64,000 nucleotides of DNA from Streptomyces sp. NRRL S-646 (GTDB lineage Bacteria; Actinomycetota; Actinomycetes; Streptomycetales; Streptomycetaceae), in assembly GCF_000720765.1 (NCBI RefSeq), contig NZ_JODC01000007.1, positions 620,001 to 684,000 of the forward strand, in the 5' to 3' direction. Shown one piece after another: positions 17,569-28,090 of the stretch. Made by a program: the position numbers and the translations under genes. Position 1 is the first letter of the stretch. The number at the start of each line of letters is the position of its first letter. Below the pieces are notes generated by a model. It did no database searches. It saw only the letters and a list, made by a program, of their open reading frames with translations, and was not told the origin of the DNA.

Positions 17569-18338
17569 GGGGCGCGAACGCCGCACTCGGCGCAGCCGGG
17601 CTCACGGCCTTCCTCGCCCTGGGCGAGGCGGCGCCGCGGCTCGGCCTCGTCAAGGAGGCCTACTTCCCGCCCACCAGCCGTATCGCCTCCGCGCTGTGGG
17701 ACGAGGTCACCGAGGGCGCGTTCTGGTCGGCGCTCGGCGACACCCTCACCGGCTGGGCGATCGGTCTCGCGATCGCGGTCGGCGCGGGCGTCGTCGTGGG
17801 CGTGGTCATCTCGATCGTGCCGTATCTGCGCGAGGCGACGGCCTCGACGATCGAGTTCCTGCGGCCGATCCCCTCGGTCGCCCTGATCCCCCTGGCAGTG
17901 CTGTTGTACGGCGCCGAACTCAAGTCGGTGCTGCTGCTCGTCGTGTACGCGTCCTTCTGGCAGGTGCTGATCCAGACCCTGTACGGCGTCCAGGACGTCG
18001 ACCCGGTCGCCGAGGAGACGGCACGCTCGTACGGCCTGGGCACCTGGGCTCGGGTGCGCCATGTGCTGTGGCCGAGCGCGCTGCCGTACGTCATGACGGG
18101 CGTGCGGCTCGCCGCGGCGGTGGCGCTGATCCTCGCCGTCACCACCGAACTCGTCATCGGCGCACCGGGGTTGGGCCAACAGATCGCGGTCGCACAGGCC
18201 TCGCAGGCGGTGCCCGAGTTGTACGCGCTGATCGTGGTCGCCGGGCTGCTGGGGCTGCTGATCAACGTCGGTGCGCGCACGGTGGAGCGGCGGGCGCTGG
18301 CCTGGCACCAGTCGGTGCGCGGGGAGGTGACGGTGTGA
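17565..18338 (+). CDS. ABC importer permease (SsuC-like), first
   Basis: 257 aa with about six membrane helices. The EAA loop region is ETARSYGLGTWARVRHVLWPSALPYVMTG, where the cytosolic ATPase docks. It belongs to the BPD_transp_1 family of the NitT/TauT class. It overlaps the binding-protein gene upstream by 4 bp and the second permease downstream by 4 bp (GTGA), so the permease is probably a heterodimer of the two. Confidence 0.88.
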   Translation: MRGANAALGAAGLTAFLALGEAAPRLGLVKEAYFPPTSRIASALWDEVTEGAFWSALGDTLTGWAIGLAIAVGAGVVVGVVISIVPYLREATASTIEFLRPIPSVALIPLAVLLYGAELKSVLLLVVYASFWQVLIQTLYGVQDVDPVAEETARSYGLGTWARVRHVLWPSALPYVMTGVRLAAAVALILAVTTELVIGAPGLGQQIAVAQASQAVPELYALIVVAGLLGLLINVGARTVERRALAWHQSVRGEVTV

Positions 18339-19111
18339 GGCGCGCAGTCCTCCGGCTGTTCTTCGTGCTCGCCCTGCCCGTGGTGCTGGTGGCCGTCTGG
18401 TGGGCCGCGTCGTACGGCAGCACCGACCCGTTCTGGCCTCCCCTGCGCACGGTCTTCCAGACCTTCCCGGACGTCTGGACCGCCGACCGGCTGCGCTCGG
18501 ACGTCCTGCCGAGCATCGTGCGGCTGGCAGCGGGTTATGCCACGGCGACCGTCGTCGGCATCGCACTCGGCACCGTCATCGGCTCCTACCGGCGGGTGCG
18601 GGCGGTCTGCGAGCCGGTCCTGGAGTTCCTGCGCGCGGTGCCACCCCCGGTCCTCATCCCCGTCATCATGCTGTTCGCGGGCATCGGCGACACGATGAAG
18701 ATCGTGGTGATCGCCGGCGGCTGCGTCTGGCCGATCCTGCTCAACACGGTGGAGGGCGTGCGCGCGGTCGACCCGGTGATGCTGGAAACGGCCCGCTCCT
18801 ACGGCATCACGGGCCTCGCCCGACTGCGCAGCCTGGTCCTGCGCTCGGCGAGCCCGCAGATCTTCGCGGGCCTGCGCCAGGCCCTGTCCATCGGCATCAT
18901 CCTGATGGTCATCAGCGAGATGTTCGCGGCCGGCAACGGCATCGGTTTCACCGTCGTCCAGTTCCAGCGCAGCTTCGCGATCCCCGACATGTGGACCGGG
19001 ATCCTCGTCCTCGGCCTGCTCGGCTTCCTGCTGTCCGTGGTCTTCCAGGCCGTCGAGCGCAGGGTGCTCGCCTGGTACCACGGCCTGCGCGCATCCACCC
19101 GGCGGTCCTGA
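18335..19111 (+). CDS. ABC importer permease (SsuC-like), second
   Basis: 258 aa, GTG start at 18335 inside the preceding stop. The EAA region ETARSYGITGLARLRSLVLRSASPQIFAGL is similar to its neighbour, showing an old duplication. About six membrane helices are visible. It forms the membrane channel together with the first permease. The ATPase gene follows 19 bp downstream. Confidence 0.88.
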   Translation: MRRAVLRLFFVLALPVVLVAVWWAASYGSTDPFWPPLRTVFQTFPDVWTADRLRSDVLPSIVRLAAGYATATVVGIALGTVIGSYRRVRAVCEPVLEFLRAVPPPVLIPVIMLFAGIGDTMKIVVIAGGCVWPILLNTVEGVRAVDPVMLETARSYGITGLARLRSLVLRSASPQIFAGLRQALSIGIILMVISEMFAAGNGIGFTVVQFQRSFAIPDMWTGILVLGLLGFLLSVVFQAVERRVLAWYHGLRASTRRS

Positions 19112-19130
19112 CATCGTGAAAGGGCGATCC

Positions 19131-19943
19131 ATGCTCGACGTACGCGGCCTCAGGAAGGTCTACGAGGGGTCCGGCCGCCGCGTCGAGGCGGTCCGCGACC
19201 TCACCTTCACGGTGGAGGCCGGCGAACTGGTCTGTCTCGTCGGCCCGTCGGGCTGCGGCAAGACGACACTGCTGAAGTGCGTGGGAGGACTGCTCACCCC
19301 CACCGCGGGCCAGGTACTGCTCGCGGACAAGCCGGTGAGCGGGCCGCCGCCCGGGATGGCGTTCGTCTTCCAGGAGTACGGGCGCAGTCTCTTCCCCTGG
19401 ATGCGGGTGGCCGAAAACATCGAACTTCCCCTGAAACAGAAGGACTTGAGCAAGGCACGGCGCAAGGAGCTGGTCGCGGACGCGCTGGAGTCGGTCGGGC
19501 TGGCGGACGCCGCGGGGGCGTACCCGTGGCAGCTGTCCGGCGGTATGCAGCAGCGCGTCGCGATCGCCCGGGCCCTCGCCTACGAGCCCGACGTCCTGCT
19601 GATGGACGAACCGTTCGCGGCGGTCGACGCGCAGACCCGCGCCGATCTGGAGGACCTGGTACGACGGCTGTGGCGCGAGCGCGGGATGACGATCCTGTTC
19701 GTCACCCATGACATCGACGAGGCGGTCTACCTCGGCGAACGGGTGGTCGTTCTCTCCGCCTCCCCTACCGTCGTACAGGAACAGCTGAAGGTCGATCTGC
19801 CCGACGAGCGGGACCAGTTGCACACCCGCGTGGCCCCGCGCTTCGCCGAGCTGCGGACCCATGTGTACGAGCAGATCCAGGCGGCGAAGCGCGGAACCCC
19901 GCAGGACGCGGTCACGAAGTCGGATACGCCTCCACCTCACTGA
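19131..19943 (+). CDS. ABC importer ATPase (SsuB-like)
   Basis: 270 aa with Walker A GPSGCGKTT, Q-loop FVFQEYGRSLFPW, signature LSGGMQQR, Walker B LLMDEP and H-loop FVTHDIDEA. The ATG at 19131 is chosen over a GTG at 19116 because AAGGG lies at the right distance. It powers uptake through the two permeases. The last 32 bp overlap tail-to-tail with the end of the convergent GH87-like gene. Confidence 0.92.
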   Translation: MLDVRGLRKVYEGSGRRVEAVRDLTFTVEAGELVCLVGPSGCGKTTLLKCVGGLLTPTAGQVLLADKPVSGPPPGMAFVFQEYGRSLFPWMRVAENIELPLKQKDLSKARRKELVADALESVGLADAAGAYPWQLSGGMQQRVAIARALAYEPDVLLMDEPFAAVDAQTRADLEDLVRRLWRERGMTILFVTHDIDEAVYLGERVVVLSASPTVVQEQLKVDLPDERDQLHTRVAPRFAELRTHVYEQIQAAKRGTPQDAVTKSDTPPPH

Positions 19944-22074
19944 ACTGCCCTGCGGGCCAGCCGGTGTTGGCGCTGACGGTCAGCCGCAGATGGCGCAGGC
20001 TGGTGCCGGCCGGCAGGGAGACGGTGGCCGTGTTGCCGGTCGCCGGGTCGAAGCGGTAGCCGGTGGAGCCGACGACGGTCGAGTAGGTCGAGCCGTCGGT
20101 GCTGCCGAGCACGGTGATGGTCTGGGTACGGGCGCCCCAGGCGGACGACGGCGGCAGCTTCAGCACCAGCCGGCGCACGTCCTGCGGGGAGCCGAGGTCG
20201 ACCGTCCAGGACTGCGGGAAGGCGTTGTTGGTCGACTCCCAGTAGCTGTTCGCGTCGCCGTCGACCGCCTTGCCCGGCGTGTAGACGTCCTGCGAGCCGG
20301 TCGCGGTGGCCGGGCGGCCCTTGGCGAGATTGCGGTTCGGGTCGGGGTCGGGGTTGCCCTGACCGGGCTGCGGCCAGGTCGAGCAGTCGGCCCAGGTGCT
20401 GCTCCAGCCGGAGTTGCCACCGCCGTCGTCGAGGGTGAAGCTCCCGGAGCCGGACGGGTAGGGGCAGTTGTAGATGCCGGCCGCGCCGACCCCGGTGGCC
20501 TGGACGTTGCTGAACTTCGCCGAGCCCTGCGTCTCCGCCTGGACGACGACCGTGCCGGTGTTCTTCACGGTCGCGCCGCTGACGGTGACGTTGCTGGTCG
20601 GGTAGCCGTGCCCGCCGCCGGAGACGAACTCGAAGGCGCTGTACGGGCTGTCCGTGACGGTCGTGTTGGTGATGTTCACGGTGGCGTTGACGGCGCTGTC
20701 GTAGGAGTCGACGCGCAGCGCGCCCATCGGATGGTTCCAGTTGGGGTTCATCGCGCCGGTGCGCACGAGCGTGTTGCCGTCGACGGTGATGGTGCCGGCC
20801 AGTGGGGAGAACGGGTCGAGGAACTTCTGGTTGGAGATCGCGATGCCGCTGCCGAGGGCGTTGGTGTCGGCGACCAGGTTGTTCTTCACCGCGATGTCGG
20901 TGCCGCCGTAGATCGCGATGCCGTTGGCGAGGTTCGGCTGCGAGATGGTGTTGTTCTCGAAGCTGCTGTCCGTGTCGGGCGCGTACAGCGACCACATGGC
21001 GAGCGAGTCGTCGCCCTGGTTGCGCAGGAAGTTGTTGCGGACGCGGACACCGCGCGCGTTGCCGTTGAGGTTGAGTCCGTCGGCGGTGGTGTCGAGGATG
21101 CGGTTGTTCTCGACGACCAGGTTGTCGTTGTTGCCCATCAGCCAGAGGCCGACCTTGAGGTGCTGGATCCACATGCCGGACACCGAACTGTTCGGCCCGA
21201 GCGAGCCGTTGACGAAGTTGTCCGGGTTGGAGTCGACGCGCTCGGTGACCTCGCCGATGACCGCGAAGTTCTTGATGTGCACGCCCCCGGAGGAACTCGA
21301 CTGGTCGATGAAGCGTGAGGTGTGCACGACGGAGTACCAACTGCCGGCGCCCTGCAGGGTGACGTTCTGGACGCCGCTGAGCGAGGACGTCAGCCTGTAG
21401 TCGCCCGGCGGGATCCACACCACTCCCCCTTGTGCGGCGGAGATCGCGTCCCGGAAGGCCTGGGTGGAGTCGGCGTTGCCGCTGGGGTCGGCGCCCTTGG
21501 AGGTGACCGAGACCGAGCCGGCGGGCTGTGTGGCTGCGGCGTCGACCTGCTCGAAGTCGGCCACGTCGACGGTGACCTGGGTGCCGGTCGACTGGAAGGC
21601 GATCTTGTCACCGGCCTGGACGCCTTGGCCGAGAAGCAGCCGGGCGTCGTCGAAGAAGTGGTGCGTCCTGGCGCCCGGGATCCAACCGGTGTCGATGTAC
21701 GAGTACTTGGAGGTGACCGCGAGTGTCTTGGCGATCTTCTGGCCGTTGACGTACACGTCGAGCGTGCCGGACTGGCCGTCGGGGACGCTGTAGGAGATGT
21801 TCACGGCGTTGGCCGCGCGCGGCACGGTGAACTCGACGCGCTGGCCCGAAGTGAGACGTACGGCCTGGCGGCCCGAGGCCTCGGAGGCGAGGGTGCCCTG
21901 GGTGTAGTCGGGGCCGATCCTGGTGCCGGTGGTGGTCGCGGACTCCGCCTCGACCGAGGTGAAGGGCAGAGTGGCGCCGGAGGCGGCGTGCGCCGCGGGG
22001 GCCGTGGCCGTGAGCAGACCGGCGGACAGGGCAACGATCATCGCTGCTGGCATGCCCCTGACAGTCCTGTGCAT
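19912..22074 (-). CDS. Secreted GH87-like alpha-1,3-glucanase (mycodextranase type)
   Basis: 720 aa. Signal peptide 1-31 (cleavage near AHAAS). Residues 40-175 form a CBM6/35-like beta-sandwich (VEAESATTTGT...VDVADFEQ). A right-handed beta-helix (about 190-560) follows, then a Pro/Asn linker, then an F5/8 discoidin-type domain (about 595-720). ADGLN (D332) and GDDSLAMW (D355, D356) have the same spacing (+23, +24) as the three catalytic Asp residues I recall for GH87 enzymes. It probably cuts alpha-1,3- or mixed alpha-1,3/1,4-glucan outside the cell. RBS AAGGGA precedes ATG 22074. It is the last gene of the LacI-linked sugar operon. Confidence 0.75.
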   Translation of the reverse strand: MHRTVRGMPAAMIVALSAGLLTATAPAAHAASGATLPFTSVEAESATTTGTRIGPDYTQGTLASEASGRQAVRLTSGQRVEFTVPRAANAVNISYSVPDGQSGTLDVYVNGQKIAKTLAVTSKYSYIDTGWIPGARTHHFFDDARLLLGQGVQAGDKIAFQSTGTQVTVDVADFEQVDAAATQPAGSVSVTSKGADPSGNADSTQAFRDAISAAQGGVVWIPPGDYRLTSSLSGVQNVTLQGAGSWYSVVHTSRFIDQSSSSGGVHIKNFAVIGEVTERVDSNPDNFVNGSLGPNSSVSGMWIQHLKVGLWLMGNNDNLVVENNRILDTTADGLNLNGNARGVRVRNNFLRNQGDDSLAMWSLYAPDTDSSFENNTISQPNLANGIAIYGGTDIAVKNNLVADTNALGSGIAISNQKFLDPFSPLAGTITVDGNTLVRTGAMNPNWNHPMGALRVDSYDSAVNATVNITNTTVTDSPYSAFEFVSGGGHGYPTSNVTVSGATVKNTGTVVVQAETQGSAKFSNVQATGVGAAGIYNCPYPSGSGSFTLDDGGGNSGWSSTWADCSTWPQPGQGNPDPDPNRNLAKGRPATATGSQDVYTPGKAVDGDANSYWESTNNAFPQSWTVDLGSPQDVRRLVLKLPPSSAWGARTQTITVLGSTDGSTYSTVVGSTGYRFDPATGNTATVSLPAGTSLRHLRLTVSANTGWPAGQFSEVEAYPTS

Positions 22075-22130
22075 GTGCTGATCCCTTCGTGGTGGGGGTG
22101 CGGGGATAGCGGGGAGGGTGCGGTGCAGGC

Positions 22131-23711
<1,581 letters not shown>

Positions 23712-23741
23712 TGTGCTTGCCTTTCTGTCGGAGGAAGGGCG

Positions 23742-24620
23742 TCAGCCCTTGGTGCTGCCCGCGCTGATGCCGGCGATGATGTGCCGCTGGAAGAGCAGGA
23801 ACAGGGCGACCATCGGGATGCTGGCGATCACCATCGCCGCGATGAGCACGGTCAGTTGGATGTTCTGCGACAGCTGGACGAGTGCCACGCTGATCGGCTG
23901 TCTGCCGGTGTCCGAGAAGACCATCAGCGGCCAGAGGAAGTCCTGCCACACGGCGACCAGCGCGAAGATCGACACGACTCCCAGGACCGGCCGCGACATG
24001 GGCAGCACGATCGACCACAGGGTGCGCAGCTTCCCGGCGCCGTCGATCTCGGCCGCCTCCAGGACGTCTCGCGGGAGCTGGTCGAAGAACCGCTTGAGCA
24101 GGTAGAGGTTGAAGGCGTTGGCGACGGCCGGCAGCCAGATGGCCAGGGGGTCGTTGAGCAGGCTGGTGTGGATCAGGGGGAGGTCGGCGACGGTCAGGTA
24201 CTTCGGTACGACCAGCGCCTGCGCCGGGACCATGAGGGTGGCGAGGATGCCGCCGAGGATCACCTTGCCGAAGGCGGGCCTGAGCCTGGACAGGGCGTAG
24301 GCGGCGGCCGTGCAGAAGACCAGCTGGAACAGCCAGGCGCCGGCCGCCTGGACCAGCGTGTTCCACAGGTGCTGCGGCAACTGCATGAGGTCCCAGGCGT
24401 CGGTGTAGCCGCCCAGGCGCCAACGCTCGGGGACGATCGTGGGCGGGGTCCGCGCCACCTCGTCCGGCGACTTCATCGCACCGGTCACCATCCAGTAGAC
24501 GGGAAACAGGAAGGCCAGCGCGAACAGGACGAGAACGACGGTGAACACCGTCCAGTAGACCGTCTTCCCACGCGGGCGGGCGAGTGCCGCCGGAGAGACG
24601 AGGGTGCGGGTGGCGCTCAT
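23742..24620 (-). CDS. Sugar ABC permease (MalG-like)
   Basis: 292 aa with six membrane helices. The EAA loop is EAAEIDGAGKLRTLWSIVLPMSRPVLG and the sequence ends in the MalG-type tail LFQRHIIAGISAGSTKG. Start ATG 24620 overlaps the stop of the other permease (ATGA). With its partner it forms the channel of the importer encoded in this operon. The ATPase is not encoded here; streptomycete sugar importers of this type usually share the MsiK ATPase encoded elsewhere. Confidence 0.92.
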   Translation of the reverse strand: MSATRTLVSPAALARPRGKTVYWTVFTVVLVLFALAFLFPVYWMVTGAMKSPDEVARTPPTIVPERWRLGGYTDAWDLMQLPQHLWNTLVQAAGAWLFQLVFCTAAAYALSRLRPAFGKVILGGILATLMVPAQALVVPKYLTVADLPLIHTSLLNDPLAIWLPAVANAFNLYLLKRFFDQLPRDVLEAAEIDGAGKLRTLWSIVLPMSRPVLGVVSIFALVAVWQDFLWPLMVFSDTGRQPISVALVQLSQNIQLTVLIAAMVIASIPMVALFLLFQRHIIAGISAGSTKG

Positions 24621-25573
24621 GCGTCCTCCTCTCCGGATCGGGTCAGGCGCAGGTATACGGCGGAGAAGGCGCCGAGCAGCACGAGGAGCATGACGCTGAG
24701 CGCGCAGGCGCCGCCGAAGTCGTTGTAGAGGAAGGCGTACTTGTAGATCAGGTAGAGGACGGTGACCGTGGCGTTCTCCGGGCCGCCGCCCGTGATCACG
24801 AACGGTTCGGTGAAGACCTGCATCGTGGCGATGATCTGGAGGAGCATCAGCATGAGGATGACGAAGCGGGTCTGCGGGATCGTCACGTGGCGGATGCGCT
24901 GGAGGAGGTTCGCGCCGTCCAGTTCGGCGGCCTCGTAGAGCTCGCCGGGGATGGACTGGAGGGCGGCCAGATAGATCAGCACGGTGCCGCCCATGTTGGC
25001 CCAGGTGGCCACGATGACCAGGGAGATGAGGGCGGTGTCGGTGCCGTTGGACCAGTTCGAGGTGGGCAGGTGCAGGAAGCGCAGTGTCTCGTTGGCGAGG
25101 CCGGCTCCGGGGTCGTAGAACCACTTCCACAGCAGTGCGCTGACCACCGGCGGGATCATCACCGGCAGATAGACGACGACTCTGAAGAAGGCCTTCCAGT
25201 GGCGCAGTTCGTTGAGGACGAGGGCCATGGCGAAGGGGATCGCGAAGCCGAGCAGCAGGGCGAGCAGGGTGAAGGTGAGCGTGTTGCGCCAGGCGGCGGT
25301 GAACTCGGGGTCGTGCCAGACACGGGTGAAGTTGGCGGTGCCCACCCACTCGGGCGGTGAACCCGGCGTGTACTTCTGGAAGGCGATCACGACCGCGCGG
25401 ATCGCCGGGTACCAGGAGAACAGGGCGAAGCAGACGAGGCCGCCGAGGAGGAAGGCGTAGGCGCGGGCCTGGTCGGCGAGGCGACGCCGTGCCCGGCCCC
25501 CTGCCGGGGACGGCGCCTGGACCGGATGGACGGCGGCAGTCTGGACGGGTTGCCGCTCGGCCGTCTTCGTCAT
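24617..25573 (-). CDS. Sugar ABC permease (MalF-like)
   Basis: 318 aa with six membrane helices after a Pro/Ala-rich cytosolic N-terminus. The EAA loop is EAAELDGANLLQRIRHVTIPQTRFVILM. The start is ATG 25573, 4 bp after the binding-protein stop. It pairs with the MalG-like permease for import of oligosaccharides, probably alpha-glucans given the GH13 and GH87-like genes downstream. Confidence 0.92.
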   Translation of the reverse strand: MTKTAERQPVQTAAVHPVQAPSPAGGRARRRLADQARAYAFLLGGLVCFALFSWYPAIRAVVIAFQKYTPGSPPEWVGTANFTRVWHDPEFTAAWRNTLTFTLLALLLGFAIPFAMALVLNELRHWKAFFRVVVYLPVMIPPVVSALLWKWFYDPGAGLANETLRFLHLPTSNWSNGTDTALISLVIVATWANMGGTVLIYLAALQSIPGELYEAAELDGANLLQRIRHVTIPQTRFVILMLMLLQIIATMQVFTEPFVITGGGPENATVTVLYLIYKYAFLYNDFGGACALSVMLLVLLGAFSAVYLRLTRSGEEDA

Positions 25574-25577
25574 GTCG

Positions 25578-26927
25578 TCAGCCCCGCGCCAGGATGCCGT
25601 CGATCTTGCCGGAGGCGTCCTTGAGCAGCTGGTCGATGTCCGCGTCCTTCTTGGTGAGGACAGCGGAGACGGCGGAGTCGAGGACGGAGTAGATCTGCTG
25701 GGCGTCCGGCGGCTCGATCTTCAGCTGGAGGGTGTGGTTGCCGTCGAGGAAGGCCTGGTAGTTCTCCACCGGCACATTGGCGTTGGCCTTCTTGACCTGC
25801 TGGTCCTTGGCGTCGGCGGCGCCGGTGAACAGGCGCGGCTCGGGCAGTCCGACGGGGGCGTCCGCCTTCTTGGCGCGGGCGTAGTCGCCGAGGAAGCCCG
25901 TGCCGGGGGTGAGGAACATGTGGTCGAGCCACTTCAGGCCGGCGCGGATCTGGGCGGGCGTGTCGTGCTTGTTGAACATGTAGCCGTCGCCGCCGATGAG
26001 CGTGCCCTTGCCGCCGGGCATCGGGCCGAGGGCGAGGTCCTTGTAGTTGCCGCCCTTCTCCTTCACCAGGATCGGGATGTTGTCCGGCGCGGAGAGATAC
26101 ATGCCGAGCTTGCCCGAACCCATCAGCTGCTGGACGTCGTTGATGACCAGGAGCTGCTTGCTGCCCATCGAGTCGTCGGCCCACCGCATGTCGTGCAGGT
26201 TCTGCAGCACGGCATGACCCTCGGGGGTGTCGATGGTGGCCTTCCTGCCGTCCGCGCCGACCACGTCGCCGCCCTGGGAGTACAGCTCCGCGGTGAAGTG
26301 CCAACCGCCCTGGTTCTGGGCGCTGTAGTCGGCGTATCCGACGGTGCCGTTGCCGAGTGCGGCGATCTTCTTGGCGTCGGCGCGGACCTCGTCCCAGGTG
26401 GCCGGGGGCTTGTCGGGGTCGAGGCCGGCCTGCTGGAAGAGCTTGCGGTTGTAGATCAGGCCCATCGAGTAGCCGGTGCGCGGGATGCCGTAGATCTTCC
26501 CGTCGACGGTGTAGATGTCGCGCAGCTGCTTCTGGAGGGTGTCGTAGCTCTTCAACTCCTTGATGTACGGCGTGAGATCGGCCGCCTGCCTGATGTCGAC
26601 GACGTGCCTGGCGTCCGTGAAGTACGTGTAGAAGACGTCCTCCATCTGCCCGCCGGCGAGCTTGGCGTCGAAGGTCTTGGGGTCCTGGCAGGGGAACGCG
26701 TCGTGCGCGACGACGTCGATGTCCGGGTGCTGCTTCTCGAAGGCGGCGACGTCCTGCTCGAAGAACCCGCGGTCGACCTTGGCGCTCTTGGGCGGCTCGC
26801 AGTTGACGGTGATACGGGTCTTTCCGCTCGCCGATCCGTCGTCGCCCGATCCGCAGGCGGAGGCGGCGAGTGCGAGAGAACAGACGCTGAGCGCGACGAA
26901 CGTACGGCGGAACCCGGTGCTTCTCAT
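25578..26927 (-). CDS. Sugar ABC substrate-binding lipoprotein
   Basis: 449 aa. A lipoprotein signal has the lipobox SACGS (Cys25). The mature protein is of the extracellular solute-binding family 1 (MalE-like): TRITVNCEPP, DVAAFEKQHPDIDVVAH, a YGIPRTGYSMGLIYNRKLF hinge segment and GGDGYMFNK. It captures oligosaccharides at the outer membrane face and delivers them to the MalF/MalG pair. It is the first gene of the operon; the promoter region (26928-27037) carries a candidate LacI site. Confidence 0.9.
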   Translation of the reverse strand: MRSTGFRRTFVALSVCSLALAASACGSGDDGSASGKTRITVNCEPPKSAKVDRGFFEQDVAAFEKQHPDIDVVAHDAFPCQDPKTFDAKLAGGQMEDVFYTYFTDARHVVDIRQAADLTPYIKELKSYDTLQKQLRDIYTVDGKIYGIPRTGYSMGLIYNRKLFQQAGLDPDKPPATWDEVRADAKKIAALGNGTVGYADYSAQNQGGWHFTAELYSQGGDVVGADGRKATIDTPEGHAVLQNLHDMRWADDSMGSKQLLVINDVQQLMGSGKLGMYLSAPDNIPILVKEKGGNYKDLALGPMPGGKGTLIGGDGYMFNKHDTPAQIRAGLKWLDHMFLTPGTGFLGDYARAKKADAPVGLPEPRLFTGAADAKDQQVKKANANVPVENYQAFLDGNHTLQLKIEPPDAQQIYSVLDSAVSAVLTKKDADIDQLLKDASGKIDGILARG

Positions 26928-26989
26928 CGGTGGACCCCTCGTGGCAGGAGCGGTGGGCGCCGCACACTCAAGCACCGCCGACATCTGGC

Positions 26990-27012
26990 CGCAAGATGTC
27001 GCGCAGAATCTG
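26990..27012. promoter_or_regulatory. Candidate LacI-regulator site upstream of the sugar operon
   Basis: Two linked half-motifs, CGCAAGATGT then CGCGCAGAATCTG, closely resemble CGCAAGAATA then GCGCAAGAAATG in front of the divergently unrelated but adjacent lacI-type gene (28037-28058). The shared pattern CGCAAGA, 3-4 nt, CGC(A)AGAA points to one regulator acting on both promoters. Binding is inferred. Confidence 0.5.
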
Positions 27013-27037
27013 TAATTATTCGACAGGCCGATGGACC

Positions 27038-28033
27038 TCAGGCACGGGTCGCTTGCGCGGTCGACCCGCGGACCACCAGCTCGGGCTCGAAGAGCAGCTC
27101 TTCGGGTGCTACGGCACTGCCGTTGATCTGGGCGTTCAGGAGCTCCACGGCCGCCCGCCCCATGGCCTCGATGGGCTGGCGGACGGTCGTCAGCGGGGGT
27201 TCGGTGCAGTTCATGAACGCGGAGTCGTCGTAGCCGACGACCGAGATCTGCGAGGGGACGCCGAGGCCCTTGCGCCGGGCGGCCCGGATCGCGCCGAGAG
27301 CCAGGGGGTCGCTGGCGCAGACGATGCCGGTGACGCCCCGGTCGATCAGACGGGAAGCGGCCGCGTGACCTCCCTCGATCGAGAACATGGCGCGGGCGAC
27401 ACGCTCGTCGGGCAGCTCCCCCATGCTCTGTGCCGCGGCCAGTTTGCGGGCCGACGGCATGTGGTCGGCCGGGCCCAGCACCAGCCCGATCCGCTCGTGT
27501 CCGAGGGAGGCCAGATGTCGCCAGGCCTGCTCCACCGCCACCGCGTCGTCGCAGGACACGCCCGGGAAGCCGAGGTCGTCGATGGACGCGTTGACCAGCA
27601 CCACCGGGATGTTGCGCTCGGCGAGCCGGCGGTAGTGGTCGTGCGGGGCGTCGGCCTGGGCGTACAGGCCGCCGGCGAAGACGACACCGGAGACCTGCTG
27701 TTGCAGCAGCAGCTCCACGTAGTCGGCCTCGGAGACGCCTCCCTTGGTCTGCGTGCACAGCACCGGAGTCAGGCCGAGCTGGGCGAGGGCCCCGCCGATC
27801 ACCTCGGCGAACGCCGGGAAGATGGGGTTCTGCAGCTCGGGCAGGACAAGACCCACGAGCCGGGCGCGTTCGCCGCGCAGCTGCGTGGGCCGCTCGTAGC
27901 CGAGGACGTCCAGGGCACTGAGCACCGCCTGCCGGGTGACCTCCGAGACCCCGGGCTTGCCGTTCAGCACCCGGCTGACCGTGGCCTCGCTGACCCCGAC
28001 CTTCTTCGCCACCTCAGCAAGTCGTCGCGTCAT
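27038..28033 (-). CDS. LacI-family transcriptional regulator
   Basis: 331 aa, ATG 28033. An N-terminal LacI HTH and hinge (TRRLAEVAKKVGVSEATVSRVLNGKPGVS) covers residues 1-55. A periplasmic-binding-protein-like effector domain follows, with GLVLPELQNPIFPAF and GIVCASDPLALGAIRAARRKGL. It sits directly upstream of, and in the same orientation as, the alpha-glucan importer operon. It therefore probably represses that operon, with an oligosaccharide as inducer. Confidence 0.93.
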   Translation of the reverse strand: MTRRLAEVAKKVGVSEATVSRVLNGKPGVSEVTRQAVLSALDVLGYERPTQLRGERARLVGLVLPELQNPIFPAFAEVIGGALAQLGLTPVLCTQTKGGVSEADYVELLLQQQVSGVVFAGGLYAQADAPHDHYRRLAERNIPVVLVNASIDDLGFPGVSCDDAVAVEQAWRHLASLGHERIGLVLGPADHMPSARKLAAAQSMGELPDERVARAMFSIEGGHAAASRLIDRGVTGIVCASDPLALGAIRAARRKGLGVPSQISVVGYDDSAFMNCTEPPLTTVRQPIEAMGRAAVELLNAQINGSAVAPEELLFEPELVVRGSTAQATRA

Positions 28034-28036
28034 GCA

Positions 28037-28070
28037 CGCAAGAATAGCGCAAGAAATGCAAACGGCTTGC
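28037..28070. promoter_or_regulatory. Candidate autoregulatory LacI operator
   Basis: Directly upstream of the lacI-type start lie CGCAAGAATA/GCGCAAGAAATG and, overlapping the end of the latter, the inverted repeat GCAA-ACGGC-TTGC (28058-28070). The first part matches a motif in front of the sugar-binding-protein gene. Confidence 0.55.
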
Positions 28071-28090
28071 GTAATGGCGAACGTGAGCTC

